Assembly (NCBI RefSeq): GCF_014201825.1
Contig: NZ_JACHFJ010000014.1
Coordinates: forward strand, 1 to 60,849
Source: Acidocella aromatica
GTDB taxonomy: Bacteria; Pseudomonadota; Alphaproteobacteria; Acetobacterales; Acetobacteraceae
Direction: 5' to 3'
DNA length: 60,849 nucleotides
In this document: positions 10,039-19,807 of the stretch, piece by piece
Numbering within the stretch: the first letter of the stretch is position 1
Layout of the letters: each line of letters begins with the position of its first letter
Position numbers and translations under genes: made by a program
Notes under the pieces: generated by a model
Told to the model about the DNA's origin: nothing
Database searches by the model: none
What the model saw: only the letters and a program-made list of their open reading frames with translations

Positions 10039-11268
10039 ATGACCACGATATTTTCGGACCCAGGCGTTTATTCCGAAATCGGCAAGTTGCGCGAGGTGCT
10101 GGTGCACCGGCCCGATCTCAGCCTCACCCGCCTCACCCCCGGCAATTGCCATGAGTTGCTGTTCGACGATGTGATCTGGGTAAAAAAAGCCCGGCAGGAG
10201 CATGATGCGTTTGTCGATACCTTGCGCGAGCGCGGGGTAGAAGTGTTGGAATTTGGCAAGGCCCTGGCCGAGACCTTGGCCGATACAACGGCGCGGGACT
10301 GGCTGCTGGATAAGCGCCTCGGCACCGCGCAAAGCGCCACCGGCGTGGATGCCGAATTACGCGCTTGGCTCGCCGGATTGCCCGCCAACCAGCTTGCCGC
10401 TTACATGATCGGCGGTATCGCCCGCGCGGAGCTGCCGTTTGTGCCGCATGCGCTCTTCAGTATTACCCGCGCGCCGCATGAATTCGTGCTGCCGCCTCTG
10501 CCCAACCAGCTCTTCACGCGCGACACCACATGCTGGGCGGGCAATGGCGTGTTCATCAACCCCATGCATTGGCCCGCACGCCAGCAGGAGGCCGCGAATG
10601 TCGCGGCGGTGTATAATTTCCATCCGCGTTTCAAGGGCGCGAAATTCCACAAATACTTCAACGCCGCCGAGGAACATGCCGGATCGCTGAGTCTGGAGGG
10701 CGGTGATTTCATGCCCGTGGGCAATGGAATCGTGCTCATCGGCATGGGCGAGCGCTCCACACCGCAGGCGGTAACGCAATATGCACGGCGGCTGTTCGAA
10801 AAGGGTGCGGCGGAGCGCGTCATCGCCGCCCTGATGCCAAGCGACCGCTCCTTCATGCATCTGGACACGGTGTTTTCCTTCTGCGACCACGATCTTGTCA
10901 CCATCTATCCCGACGTGGTGCACCGGCTGAAACCGTTCTCGCTCTATCCCGATGACAACGGCGTGCGCATCGTCGAGGAAACCGGCAGCTTCCTAGACGT
11001 CGTTGCCAGCGCCTTGAAGATCGGAAAGCTGCGGGTGATCGAGACCGGCGGCGATTCGTACGAGGCCGAGCGCGAGCAATGGGATGACGGCAACAACGTG
11101 TTCGCGCTCGAACCCGGCGTGGTCGTGGCCTATGACCGCAATGTTTACACCAATACCCTTCTGCGCAAGGCCGGGGTGGAGGTCATCACCATCGAAGGCG
11201 CGGAGCTGGGGCGTGGGCGCGGCGGCGCGCATTGCATGACCTGCCCGATCCGCCGCGACGCCATTTAA
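10039..11268 (+). CDS. arcA: arginine deiminase
   Basis: A 409-residue arginine deiminase that hydrolyses arginine to citrulline and ammonia. The amidinotransferase-fold signatures are present: the FTRDT segment, [19 protein letters not shown], and the C-terminal nucleophile Cys399 in [12 protein letters not shown]. The frame is also open from 10024, overlapping the decarboxylase stop, but the ATG at 10039 has a GAAGG at proper distance, so I chose it. Followed 12 bp later by arcB. The released ammonia can neutralise acid and the citrulline feeds ATP synthesis through ArcB and ArcC. Confidence 0.95.
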   Translation: MTTIFSDPGVYSEIGKLREVLVHRPDLSLTRLTPGNCHELLFDDVIWVKKARQEHDAFVDTLRERGVEVLEFGKALAETLADTTARDWLLDKRLGTAQSATGVDAELRAWLAGLPANQLAAYMIGGIARAELPFVPHALFSITRAPHEFVLPPLPNQLFTRDTTCWAGNGVFINPMHWPARQQEAANVAAVYNFHPRFKGAKFHKYFNAAEEHAGSLSLEGGDFMPVGNGIVLIGMGERSTPQAVTQYARRLFEKGAAERVIAALMPSDRSFMHLDTVFSFCDHDLVTIYPDVVHRLKPFSLYPDDNGVRIVEETGSFLDVVASALKIGKLRVIETGGDSYEAEREQWDDGNNVFALEPGVVVAYDRNVYTNTLLRKAGVEVITIEGAELGRGRGGAHCMTCPIRRDAI

Positions 11269-11280
11269 GGAGAAGCCATT

Positions 11281-12276
11281 ATGTCTCATCTTCGCGGACG
11301 TTCCGTTCTCTCGCTGGAAGACTTTACCCAGACCGAAATTCTTGAAATCCTGAAACTCGCTGGCGAGCTGAAGGCCGCCAAAAAAGGCGGGTACGAGGTG
11401 CAGCGGCTGAAGGGCAAGACCATCGCGCTGATCTTCGAGAAGGATTCCACCCGTACCCGCAGCAGCTTCGAGGTGGCAGCCTATGACCAGGGCGCGCATG
11501 TTACCTATATGGGGCCAAGCGGCAGCCATATCGGCCATAAGGAGAGCATGAAGGACACCGCCCGCGTGCTCGGGCGGATTTACGACGCCATTGAGTTTCG
11601 TGGTTTCGCGCAGGCGGATGTCGAAGCGTTGGCGAAATATTCTGGCGTGCCTGTGTATAACGGCCTCACCGACGACTCCCACCCCACCCAGGTCTTCGCC
11701 GATTTCCTGACCATGCAGGAACACTCCAAGAAGTCTCTGGAGGATCTCAAATTCGCCTTCCTGGGCGAGGGCAAGGATAATGTCGCGCTCTCGCTGGCCA
11801 TGGGGGCGGCGAAGCTGGGGATGCGCATGAGCATCGGCTCGCCCGAGGCACTTTGGCCCAACCCGACATATATCGCGCGGCTGCACACCATCGCGGCGCA
11901 GAGCGGGGCGGAAATCAGCTTTGAGGCCGATCCGCAGAAGGCCGTGGCGGGGGCGGATTTCCTCTATAGCGATGTATGGGTCTCGATGGGCGAGCCCGAG
12001 GAGATCTGGGCCGAGCGCATCAAGCTGCTGCTGCCCTACCAGGTGAACATGGCGCTGATGCAGGCCACCGGCAATCCGGCGGTAAAGTTCCTGCACTGCC
12101 TGCCTGCTTTCCACAACACCGAGACGAGCGTGGGCCAGGAGATCGAGAAACGCTACGGCATCACCGCCATGGAGGTGACTGAAGAAGTGTTCGAATCCCC
12201 CGCCTCCATCGTGTTCGACGAGGCGGAGAACCGCATGCACTCCATCAAGGCGCTGCTGGTCGCCACGCTGGGCTGA
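11281..12276 (+). CDS. arcB: ornithine carbamoyltransferase, catabolic
   Basis: A 331-residue carbamoyltransferase with the carbamoyl-phosphate loop STRTR (residues 56-60), the HPTQ motif and the ornithine loop HCLPAF. In this context it phosphorolyses citrulline to ornithine and carbamoyl phosphate. It differs from the second, shorter copy in this window (59477-60412), which sits with argD; this supports a split into catabolic and anabolic enzymes. Its stop overlaps the arcC start (TGATG at 12274-12278), indicating translational coupling. Confidence 0.93.
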   Translation: MSHLRGRSVLSLEDFTQTEILEILKLAGELKAAKKGGYEVQRLKGKTIALIFEKDSTRTRSSFEVAAYDQGAHVTYMGPSGSHIGHKESMKDTARVLGRIYDAIEFRGFAQADVEALAKYSGVPVYNGLTDDSHPTQVFADFLTMQEHSKKSLEDLKFAFLGEGKDNVALSLAMGAAKLGMRMSIGSPEALWPNPTYIARLHTIAAQSGAEISFEADPQKAVAGADFLYSDVWVSMGEPEEIWAERIKLLLPYQVNMALMQATGNPAVKFLHCLPAFHNTETSVGQEIEKRYGITAMEVTEEVFESPASIVFDEAENRMHSIKALLVATLG

Positions 12277-13184
12277 TGCATATCGTCGCCGCCCTGGGGG
12301 GCAATGCGCTGCTGCGCCGGGGCGAGGCCCTGACCGAGGCGGCGCAGCACGAGAATGTCCGCCACGCCGCCACGCAGCTGGCGGCGCTGGTGGCCGAGGG
12401 GCATCGCGTTACCCTCACCCACGGCAACGGCCCGCAGGTGGGGCTGCTGGCGTTGCAGGCGGAAGCCGGCCCGGCCGGCTCGGCGCAGACGCTGGACAGC
12501 CTGGATGCCGAGAGCGAGGGCTGGATCGGCTATCTGCTGGAACAGGAACTGGCCAACGCCCTGCCGGAGGGCATGGAGATCGCCACGCTGCTCACGCGCA
12601 TCGAGGTGGCAGCGGACGACCCGGCCTTCGCCAAGCCGAGCAAGCCTATCGGCCCGGTTTACGACGAAGCCACGGCCAAGCGACTTGCCAACGAGCGCGG
12701 CTGGCATGTGGCGCCGGACGGTAAATATTGGCGGCGCGTAGTGCCCTCACCCACGCCCAAGCGGCTGCTGAATGCGGGCGGTATCGCCTGCCTCACCGGA
12801 GCGGGGATCTTCGTGATCTGCGCTGGCGGCGGTGGGATTCCGGTGGCGCGGGACGCGGCGGGGAAATGGCGCGGCGTGGAGGCTGTCATCGACAAGGATT
12901 CCTCCGCCGCGCTGCTGGCGGAACAGATCGGCGCCGACCTGCTCATCCTGCTCACCGACGTACCCGCCGTGTATTTGGATTACGGCACCTCGGCCCAGAC
13001 TGCTTTGCGCGAGGCCACGCCGGACGAATTGCTGGCGCACTGCTTCGCCGCCGGGAGCATGGGGCCGAAGGTGCGGGCGGCCTGCGGCTTCGTGCAGGCC
13101 ACGGGGCGAAGGGCCGCCATCGGGCGGCTGGAGGACGCCGTGGCCATCGCCGCGGGCATGGCGGGTACGCTGGTGCGTCGTTAG
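12276..13184 (+). CDS. arcC: carbamate kinase
   Basis: A 302-residue amino-acid-kinase-fold enzyme that makes ATP from carbamoyl phosphate and ADP. The start reads [17 protein letters not shown], with the family's ALGGNAL; later come THGNGPQVG, the IVICAGGGGIP-like loop and VIDKDSSAALLA. Translationally coupled to arcB. The stop codon at 13182-13184 overlaps by a few bases the stop of the convergent small membrane protein, so there is no room for a terminator between them. Confidence 0.95.
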   Translation: MHIVAALGGNALLRRGEALTEAAQHENVRHAATQLAALVAEGHRVTLTHGNGPQVGLLALQAEAGPAGSAQTLDSLDAESEGWIGYLLEQELANALPEGMEIATLLTRIEVAADDPAFAKPSKPIGPVYDEATAKRLANERGWHVAPDGKYWRRVVPSPTPKRLLNAGGIACLTGAGIFVICAGGGGIPVARDAAGKWRGVEAVIDKDSSAALLAEQIGADLLILLTDVPAVYLDYGTSAQTALREATPDELLAHCFAAGSMGPKVRAACGFVQATGRRAAIGRLEDAVAIAAGMAGTLVRR

Positions 13185-13639
13185 GCCTTAACGTCGTCGA
13201 GCGCTATGGCGATTTTGGCGGCCAGATCCGGGTTCTCACCGCAGACAAGGCGCCATACCGGGTGCGTCGTGTCGTCCACCGTCAGGTCCACGTAATAATC
13301 GTAGAAGCCGTTGTCGCGGCGCTCGCCAACGGCGTGGGTCCGCAGCGCGGCAATGGGCAGAATGGCGGATTTCAGCCCGCCCTCCTCGCGCACCGCGACG
13401 AAGGCGAGGCGCTGCGTCAAGTCCAGCGCGAGACCAACACCGTCCTTGAAAAAGCTCTTGTCTTGCTCGAAGGGCCGCCCCTGGGTCTGGCGCGTCAACT
13501 CCTGCTCAAGCTGGTGCTGGTGGTGCTGGGCGCCGGACTTCTGCAACCAGCCCGCCATGCCGGTGTACCAGCGGGTCGGCAGCATGAATATGGCAGAAAA
13601 GATGAAGGTGACGATAAGAAGTATCCAAAGCAGCGTCAT
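13181..13639 (-). CDS. small membrane-anchored hypothetical protein
   Basis: A 152-residue protein starting MTLLWILLIVTFIFSAIFML, a single N-terminal hydrophobic segment, with the rest polar. It is probably anchored to the inner membrane by its N-terminus. No family recognised. The frame is open upstream to a GTG at 13678, which would add 13 residues; the ATG at 13639 is simpler but neither start has a strong ribosome binding site. Convergent with arcC and overlapping its stop. The C-terminal part has several aromatic residues and ends in DDVKA. Confidence 0.6.
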   Translation of the reverse strand: MTLLWILLIVTFIFSAIFMLPTRWYTGMAGWLQKSGAQHHQHQLEQELTRQTQGRPFEQDKSFFKDGVGLALDLTQRLAFVAVREEGGLKSAILPIAALRTHAVGERRDNGFYDYYVDLTVDDTTHPVWRLVCGENPDLAAKIAIALDDVKA

Positions 13640-13803
13640 TTTATGAAATCTTTTCCCGTTTGACTTGTCTCTTGCCACTTATACCCGGCCCACCACCAAG
13701 GCAACGATCGCCTACCCCATCGCCGCGAATTGCGGAACCCCGCTGGACGCATGACCAACCCCGCATATGATGCCCTTGCCTTGCACCAAAAAGGATGAGC
13801 GGC

Positions 13804-14835
13804 ATGAAGATTGTCTATAGCGCGGACCATTTCCTGCATCACGCCCCAGGAGAATTGCTGTTCGGCGAGTTTGTCCCGGCCTTCGAGAAGCCGGAACGGG
13901 CAGAGCTGGTGCTGGCGCGGGTGCGCGAAATGGAGCTGGGCGAGGTAATCGCGCCGCAAATTTTCCCGCTGGAGCCCATCACCCGCGTGCATGCGCCGGG
14001 GCTAATGGAGCTGCTGCAAAGCGCACACAAGGAATGGGTGGAACTGGGCCGTTCCGGCGCCGCCTATCCGTACACCTGGCCGACGCGGGGAATGCGCATG
14101 GACCGCGTGCCAACCTCGCTGGACGGACGGCTTGCCTTTTACAGCTTTGACTGCGGCACGGCGCTCACCGCCACAAGCTGGCAGGCGATCAAATCCTCAG
14201 TGGATGTGGCGCTGACCGGCGCGACCCTGCTTCAGGGCGGCGAGCGCGCAGCCTTCTCGCTCTGCCGCCCGCCTGGGCACCATGCGGGGGCCGACCATTA
14301 CGGCGGTTATTGCTTCCTCAACAACGCCGCCATTGCCGCGCAGAAGCTGCTGGATGACGGGGCCAAGCGCGTCGCGATTCTGGACGTGGACTACCATCAC
14401 GGCAATGGCACGCAGCAAATCTTCTATAATCGTGACGATGTGTTCTTCGTTTCGCTGCACGGCCACCCGGACCAGGAATACCCGTATCTGCTGGGCTTCG
14501 AGGATGAAAAGGGTGCTGGCAAGGGCGAAGGCTACAACCTGAACTTCCCGCTGCATTGGGGCACGGAATGGCCGGGCTACGAAGCGGCGCTGCAAGAGGG
14601 AATCAAGCGGATCGCGGCTTATGCGCCGGATGTGGTGGTCGTCTCGCTCGGCGTGGATACGTACAAGGACGACCCGATCTCGCATTTCAAGCTGGAGCAC
14701 GAGCATTTCACGCGCATCGGCGCGATGATCAAGGCGCTGAACAAACCGACGCTGTTCGTGATGGAAGGCGGCTACGCCGTGGCGGAAATCGGCATCAACG
14801 CGGTGAACGTGCTGACCGGCTTTAAAGGCGCGTAA
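13804..14835 (+). CDS. histone-deacetylase-family amidohydrolase, acetylpolyamine amidohydrolase type
   Basis: A 343-residue member of the arginase/deacetylase superfamily. Zinc and catalytic motifs are complete: RPPGHHAG with the active-site His pair, GGYCFLNN, the metal-binding LDVDYHHGNGTQ, SLGVDTYKDDP and the C-terminal MEGGYAV. Bacterial relatives of this length (AphA type) remove acetyl groups from acetylated putrescine, cadaverine or other polyamines. The ATG at 13804 has AAAAGG at the right distance; an ATG at 13795 is too close to it. It lies after the arginine decarboxylase/deiminase cluster, so a polyamine substrate fits; protein deacetylation cannot be excluded. Confidence 0.88.
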   Translation: MKIVYSADHFLHHAPGELLFGEFVPAFEKPERAELVLARVREMELGEVIAPQIFPLEPITRVHAPGLMELLQSAHKEWVELGRSGAAYPYTWPTRGMRMDRVPTSLDGRLAFYSFDCGTALTATSWQAIKSSVDVALTGATLLQGGERAAFSLCRPPGHHAGADHYGGYCFLNNAAIAAQKLLDDGAKRVAILDVDYHHGNGTQQIFYNRDDVFFVSLHGHPDQEYPYLLGFEDEKGAGKGEGYNLNFPLHWGTEWPGYEAALQEGIKRIAAYAPDVVVVSLGVDTYKDDPISHFKLEHEHFTRIGAMIKALNKPTLFVMEGGYAVAEIGINAVNVLTGFKGA

Positions 14836-14843
14836 AACAAAAA

Positions 14844-14867
14844 GGGCCCGGGGTTTCCCCCGGGCCC
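14844..14867 (-). terminator. intrinsic terminator of aceA
   Basis: A perfect 10-bp GC stem (GGGCCCGGGG / CCCCGGGCCC) with a 4-base loop. Read on the minus strand it is followed by TTTTTGTTTT, so it should terminate the leftward aceA transcript; on the plus strand the uridine tract is poor, though it may still help the deacetylase-family gene. Confidence 0.85.
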
Positions 14868-14892
14868 AATCCCGTGAACCGGTTGACGCTGA

Positions 14893-16488
14893 TTAGGCGG
14901 CGAACTGGTTCATGGTGTTGTGCACGCCGCCCGCCTTCAGGGCAGCCTCACCCGCGAAATACTCCTTGTGGTCGTCACCGATGTCGGAGCCGGACATGTT
15001 CTGGTGCTTCACGCAGGCGATGCCCTGACGGATCTCCTTGCGCTGCACGCCAGCCACGTAGCCCAGCATGCCCATCTCGCCGAAATACTCCTTGGCCAGG
15101 TTGTCGGTGGACAGGGCCGCGGTGTGGTAGGTCGGCAGGGTGATGAGGTGGTGGAAGATGCCCGCGCGCTTCGCAGCATCGCGCTGGAAGGTGCGGATCT
15201 TGTCGTCGGCTTCGAGCGCCAGCGGGGTGGCGTCGTAGTCCACGCTCATCAGCTTGGCGCGGTCGTACGGGGTGACGTCCTTGCCGGCTTCCTTCCAGGC
15301 ATCATAGACCTGCTGGCGGAAGTTGAGCGTCCAGTTGAAGGACGGCGAGTTGTTGTAGGTCAGCTTGGCGTTCGGCCACACTTCGCGGATCTTGTCCATC
15401 ATGGACGCGATCTGCTCGACATGGGGTTTCTCGGTCTCGATCCACAGCAGGTCGGCGCCGTGGTTCAGGGCGTTGATGCAATCCAGCACGCAACGGTCCG
15501 CGCCGGTGCCCGGACGGAACTGGTACAGGTTGGAGGGCAGACGCTTCGGACGCAGCAGCTTGCCGTTGCGGTTGATGATCACGTCGCCGTTATGGGCGGC
15601 GTCGGCTTCCACTTCCTCGCAATCCAGGAAGGCGTTGTACTGGTCGCCAATGTCGCCCGGCTCCTTGGAGAAGGCGATCTGCTTGGTTAGGCCAGCACCG
15701 AGGCTGTCGGTACGGGCGACGATCACGCCGTCCTCAACGCCCAGCTCCAGGAAGGCGTAGCGCAGGGCGCGGATCTTGGCCACGAAATCCTCGTGCGGCA
15801 CGGTCACCTTGCCGTCCTGGTGGCCACACTGCTTCTCGTCGGACACCTGATTCTCGATCTGCAGCGCGCAGGCGCCGGCTTCGATCATCTTCTTGGCCAG
15901 AAGGTAGGTCGCCTCGGCGTTACCGAAACCGGCGTCGATGTCGGCGATGATGGGCACGACATGGGTCTCGTAGGTGTCGATCTTGTGCTGCACTTCCTTC
16001 TGCTTGGCGACATCGCCAGCGGCACGGGCGGCATCGAGGTCGCGGAACAGCATGCCGAGCTCACGGGCGTCGGCCTGACGCAGGAAGGTGTAGATCTCCT
16101 CGATCAGCGCGGGCACGGAGGTCTTCTCGTGCATGGACTGGTCCGGCAGCGGGCCGAACTCGGAGCGCAGGGCGGCGACCATCCAGCCGGAGAGGTAGAT
16201 GTAGCGGCGCTTGGTGGAGCCGAAATGCTTCTTGATGGAGATCATCTTCTGCTGGGCGATGAAGCCGTGCCAGCAGCCCAGGGACTGGGTGTAGTTGGCG
16301 GGATCGGCGTCGTAAGCGGCCATGTCCTCGCGCATGATCTTGGCGGTGTACTTGGCGATGTCGAGCCCGGTGGTGAACCGGTTCTGCAGACGCATGCGCG
16401 CCACGTATTCAGGGCTGATGCCGTCCCAGGTGCCGTTCTTGGCCTGGACGAGCTGGGAAACCTGCGAAATATGGTCTTGATAGGACAT
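14893..16488 (-). CDS. aceA: isocitrate lyase
   Basis: A 531-residue isocitrate lyase of the long Pseudomonas-type subfamily. It cleaves isocitrate to glyoxylate and succinate, opening the glyoxylate bypass needed when the cell grows on acetyl-CoA sources such as aromatic acids. The signature loop EKQCGHQDGK with the catalytic Cys is present, as are the metal-site region VPIIADIDAGFGNA and the C-terminal SGSDIGDDHKEYF. No malate synthase is in the window. The gene stands alone, with about 200 bp upstream and a strong terminator after it. Confidence 0.96.
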   Translation of the reverse strand: MSYQDHISQVSQLVQAKNGTWDGISPEYVARMRLQNRFTTGLDIAKYTAKIMREDMAAYDADPANYTQSLGCWHGFIAQQKMISIKKHFGSTKRRYIYLSGWMVAALRSEFGPLPDQSMHEKTSVPALIEEIYTFLRQADARELGMLFRDLDAARAAGDVAKQKEVQHKIDTYETHVVPIIADIDAGFGNAEATYLLAKKMIEAGACALQIENQVSDEKQCGHQDGKVTVPHEDFVAKIRALRYAFLELGVEDGVIVARTDSLGAGLTKQIAFSKEPGDIGDQYNAFLDCEEVEADAAHNGDVIINRNGKLLRPKRLPSNLYQFRPGTGADRCVLDCINALNHGADLLWIETEKPHVEQIASMMDKIREVWPNAKLTYNNSPSFNWTLNFRQQVYDAWKEAGKDVTPYDRAKLMSVDYDATPLALEADDKIRTFQRDAAKRAGIFHHLITLPTYHTAALSTDNLAKEYFGEMGMLGYVAGVQRKEIRQGIACVKHQNMSGSDIGDDHKEYFAGEAALKAGGVHNTMNQFAA

Positions 16489-16634
16489 TTTCAGTCTTCC
16501 GTCGGGTTAGGGGAGCGCTTGTTGCGATGCAACAGACACATACAAACTCATGAACGGAATAGGGAGAGAAAAATGTCGCCAAAGCCACCCGAAAACTGCA
16601 AAAAAACTGTAATTATGTGAAGTATTTTACATAC

Positions 16635-16670
16635 CTGCGGCCGTAAAAGTAAACACTTTTACGGCCGCAG
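16635..16670. terminator. 16-bp perfect hairpin between aceA and the enoyl-CoA hydratase
   Basis: CTGCGGCCGTAAAAGT at 16635-16650 and its exact complement at 16655-16670 flank an AAAC loop. It lies just past the stop of the leftward enoyl-CoA hydratase and upstream of aceA. It is most simply a terminator for the hydratase, although no clear uridine run follows on the minus strand. Because it sits in the aceA upstream region it could also be a regulator-binding dyad. Confidence 0.6.
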
Positions 16671-16690
16671 ACCTGCCCAAAATCCAGGTT

Positions 16691-17464
16691 TTACGCGCCG
16701 CGCCACACCCCTTTGCGCTTCTCGGAGAAGGCGGCCATGCCTTCCACCTTGTCGGCGGTGGAGCAGAGCGCGTTAAACAGGCGGCGCTCGAAATGCACGC
16801 CAGTGGAGAGCGTGGTCTCGAACGCGGCGTTCACCGCCTCCTTGTTGGCGATGGCGGCCAGCGGCGCCATGTCGGCAATCGCCTGGGCCTGCTTCAGCGC
16901 CTCGTCCAGCAGCCCGGCGGCGGGCACCACCTGGGCCACCAGCCCGGCGCTCTCGGCCTCGGCGGCGTCCATGAAGCGCCCGGTCAGGCACATCTGCATG
17001 GCCTTGGCCTTGCCCACGGCGCGTGTCAGGCGCTGGCTGCCGCCCATGCCGGGCAGCACGCCGAGCTTCACCTCGGGCTGGCCAAACTTCGCGGTGTCGG
17101 CGGCGATGATGTAGTCGGCCATCATGGCCAGCTCGCAGCCGCCGCCCAGGGCGAATCCGGCCACGGCCGCGATCCAGGGCTTGCGGGTGGCGGTAACCTG
17201 CTCATAGCCCGCGAAGAAGTTCTGGCCATACATGTCGGCGAAGCTCAGCGGCTGCATTTCCTTGATGTCCGCCCCTGCGGCGAAGGCTTTCTCGGAGCCG
17301 GTGAGCACCAGGCAGCGCTGGGTGGAATCGGCATCATAGGCGGCGAAGGCGGCGACGAGATCCTTCTGCACCTGGGAATTCAGGGCGTTGAGCGCCTGTG
17401 GGCGGTTGAGGCGGATGAGCGTGACGGCGCCGTGGGTTTCGACGAGCAGCGTTTCATAGGCCAT
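16691..17464 (-). CDS. enoyl-CoA hydratase
   Basis: A 257-residue crotonase-fold hydratase. It has [10 protein letters not shown] for the first oxyanion peptide, the glycine-rich [16 protein letters not shown] for the second, and catalytic glutamates in the segment [19 protein letters not shown]. It hydrates trans-2-enoyl-CoA thioesters. The valine operon in this window has no hydratase of its own, so this enzyme could hydrate methacrylyl-CoA; it could equally serve fatty acid or aromatic-acid oxidation. Monocistronic by context. Confidence 0.9.
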   Translation of the reverse strand: MAYETLLVETHGAVTLIRLNRPQALNALNSQVQKDLVAAFAAYDADSTQRCLVLTGSEKAFAAGADIKEMQPLSFADMYGQNFFAGYEQVTATRKPWIAAVAGFALGGGCELAMMADYIIAADTAKFGQPEVKLGVLPGMGGSQRLTRAVGKAKAMQMCLTGRFMDAAEAESAGLVAQVVPAAGLLDEALKQAQAIADMAPLAAIANKEAVNAAFETTLSTGVHFERRLFNALCSTADKVEGMAAFSEKRKGVWRGA

Positions 17465-17582
17465 GTAACTCTCCTAGATCGTTATCGGTTGCTTACCCTT
17501 TAGCACGGCTTTGCGGATTGCCACCTGCCCCCGCCGATTCCGGCTTCACAGCGCCGCCCCCATACCCCAGAAACCAGATATT

Positions 17583-18791
17583 ATGGACACCCTTATCACA
17601 AGCACGCTCGGCCTGTTGCTTGCCGCCATCGCCGTGGCGCTCATCGCGCGGCGCCTGCATCTGCCCTACACGGTGGGGTTGGTGCTGGCCGGGGCAGTGC
17701 TGGCCATGGCGCGGGTGCATACCGGCATCACCCTCACGCATGAGATCATCTACACCCTCATCCTGCCGCCGCTGCTGTTCGAGGCCGCGATCAACATCCA
17801 TTGGCGCGAGTTGCGCCAGGATGCTTTGCCCGTGCTGGTACTCTCCATCGCCGGCACGCTCATCGCCGCCGCAACGGTGAGTGCCGGAATGGTCTGGGGG
17901 CTGGGCTGGCCCTTGCCAACGGCGGCCTTGTTCGGCGCGCTGATCGCGGCCACCGACCCGGTCGCGGTTATCGCCATGTTCAAGGACAACAACCTCACGG
18001 GGCGGCTGCGCCTGCTGGTGGAGTCCGAGAGCCTGTTCAACGACGGTGTGGCGGCGGTGCTGTTCACCCTGGTGCTGACCTGGGCGCAGGCCAGCGGCGC
18101 GCCGCAGAGCCTGCCCGGCGTGGCGCTGAGCCTTGGCTGGACGGTTGCGGGAGGCATCCTTATCGGGCTGGCCACTGCGGCGCTGGTGCTGGGGCTGGCG
18201 GGGCGGACGACTGACCATCTGGTGGAGAGCACGCTCACCACCGTCGCCGCCTATGGGGCCTTTCTGTTCGCGCAGCATCTCGGCTGCTCGGGTGTGCTGG
18301 CCACCGTCACCGCCGGGTTGGTGATCGGCAATCTCGGCATTCTGGCCGAGACCGACGCCAGCCGGATCACCCCGCATGGCCGTCAGTTCGTATTGGCGCT
18401 GTGGGAGTTCATCGCCTTTATCGCCAATTCGCTGGTGTTCCTGCTCATCGGGCTGGCCGTGGGCGGCATGCACATAACCGAGCCAACCGAGATTGGGCTG
18501 CTGGCCGTCATCGCCCTGGTGCTGCTGAGCCGTGCGCTGACCGTGTATCCGCTCTGCCTGTGCTTTGCCCGCTCACGCTGGGCCATGCCGCTGCCCATGC
18601 AGCATGTGTTGTGGTGGGGCGGCCTGCGCGGCGCGCTGGGCCTCGCACTTGCCCTCTCCTTGCCGCCCGCTCTGCCCTATCGCGATGCCATCCTCACCGC
18701 CACCTTCGCCGTGGTCATCTTCTCGGTCGTCGGCCAAGGGCTGACCATGCCGCCGCTGCTGCGGGGCCTGCGGCTCATTCCGCGCCGGTAA
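17583..18791 (+). CDS. CPA1-family Na+/H+ antiporter (NhaP-like)
   Basis: A 402-residue inner-membrane protein with about 11-12 hydrophobic helices. CPA1 marks include the LILPPLLFEAAINI segment, the ion-binding ALIAATDPVAVIAMF and the conserved ESESLFNDGVAAVLF, and GGLRGALGLALAL near the end. It exchanges external protons for internal Na+ or K+, or the reverse, and contributes to pH balance. The ATG at 17583 begins the first membrane helix (MDTLITSTLGLLLA); an upstream start at 17511 would add an unlikely proline-rich leader. The ribosome binding site is weak. Confidence 0.88.
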   Translation: MDTLITSTLGLLLAAIAVALIARRLHLPYTVGLVLAGAVLAMARVHTGITLTHEIIYTLILPPLLFEAAINIHWRELRQDALPVLVLSIAGTLIAAATVSAGMVWGLGWPLPTAALFGALIAATDPVAVIAMFKDNNLTGRLRLLVESESLFNDGVAAVLFTLVLTWAQASGAPQSLPGVALSLGWTVAGGILIGLATAALVLGLAGRTTDHLVESTLTTVAAYGAFLFAQHLGCSGVLATVTAGLVIGNLGILAETDASRITPHGRQFVLALWEFIAFIANSLVFLLIGLAVGGMHITEPTEIGLLAVIALVLLSRALTVYPLCLCFARSRWAMPLPMQHVLWWGGLRGALGLALALSLPPALPYRDAILTATFAVVIFSVVGQGLTMPPLLRGLRLIPRR

Positions 18792-18886
18792 CCGCCCCCC
18801 CGCTTGCATCACCGGCCAGTGCGCGCATATTGCCACGGTAGAGAACATGGCTCAGGCAAGGCCTTGAGACTACCGAGGAATATTTT

Positions 18887-19807
18887 ATGGAACTGCGCCA
18901 TCTGCGCTATTTCGTCGCCGTCGCGCAGGAGCGTAATTTCACGCGCGCGGCCGAGCGGCTGCATATCGCGCAACCGCCCTTGAGCCGACAGATCCAACAG
19001 CTCGAGGAGGAACTCGGGCTGCAACTCTTCGAGCGCGAGAGTCGCCCCCTGAAAACCACCGAGGCTGGGCGGCTGTTTCTGGAACAGGCCGTGCAGGTGC
19101 TGGAGCGCGTGGACACGGTGCGGATGATGATGCACCGGCTGAAAGAGGCGGGAAAGCCGCGCTTCGTCATCGGCTTTGCGCCCTCCACCATTTACGCGGC
19201 ACTGCCGAACCTGATCCGCCGCTTCCGCTCCACGGCGCCAGAGGTGGAGCTGAGCCTGGTGGAAATGGTGAGCTACGAGCAGATCGCGGCGCTGAAGGAG
19301 GGGCGGATCGATGTCGGGTTCGGGCGCATCCGGCTGGAGGATCCCGCCGTGCGGCGGGACGTGCTGCGCAACGAGCCGCTGGTGGTGGCGCTGCCGGTGG
19401 CGCATCCGCTGGCCAGCGCCGAAGGACCGCTCGGCCTCGCCGAACTCGCGCGGGAAGCACTGATCATCTATCCGCGTGAGCCGCGCCCGAGCTATGCGGA
19501 TCAAGTGATCTCGCTGTTCCACGACCGCGGGCTGGAGCCAAATATCGTGCATGAAGCTCGTGAGCTGCAAACCGCCATCGGGCTGGTGGCCGCCGAGATC
19601 GGCTGCGCCATCGTGCCGGTTTCCGTGGCGAGGCTGAAGCGCGACGACATCGTGTACCGCGACCTCGACGATCCCGCCGCCGCCTCGCCGATCATCATGA
19701 GCCGCCGGGCGGGAGACACCTCGCCGATGCTTTCGGTGATGTCGCGCGTGATCGTGGAAACTTATACCGACTGGGGCTGGCCCGCCCCAGCCAGACTTGA
19801 AGACTAA
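18887..19807 (+). CDS. LysR-family regulator, BenM/CatM type
   Basis: A 306-residue LysR regulator with the N-terminal helix-turn-helix MELRHLRYFVAVAQERNF...LHIAQPPLSRQIQQLE typical of the BenM/CatM/CbnR group, which respond to benzoate, muconate or chloromuconate. It faces the benABCD operon tail to tail, with its stop overlapping the benD stop. Because of its family and position it is the likely benzoate-responsive activator of benA, but its promoter is separated from benA by the whole operon, which is not the usual divergent LysR layout. Confidence 0.88.
   Translation: MELRHLRYFVAVAQERNFTRAAERLHIAQPPLSRQIQQLEEELGLQLFERESRPLKTTEAGRLFLEQAVQVLERVDTVRMMMHRLKEAGKPRFVIGFAPSTIYAALPNLIRRFRSTAPEVELSLVEMVSYEQIAALKEGRIDVGFGRIRLEDPAVRRDVLRNEPLVVALPVAHPLASAEGPLGLAELAREALIIYPREPRPSYADQVISLFHDRGLEPNIVHEARELQTAIGLVAAEIGCAIVPVSVARLKRDDIVYRDLDDPAAASPIIMSRRAGDTSPMLSVMSRVIVETYTDWGWPAPARLED

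Noticed and set aside
12728-13663. 311-residue plus-strand frame spanning arcC and the convergent membrane protein
   Set aside because: Out of frame with arcC and antisense to the next gene; Gly/Arg-rich without domains.
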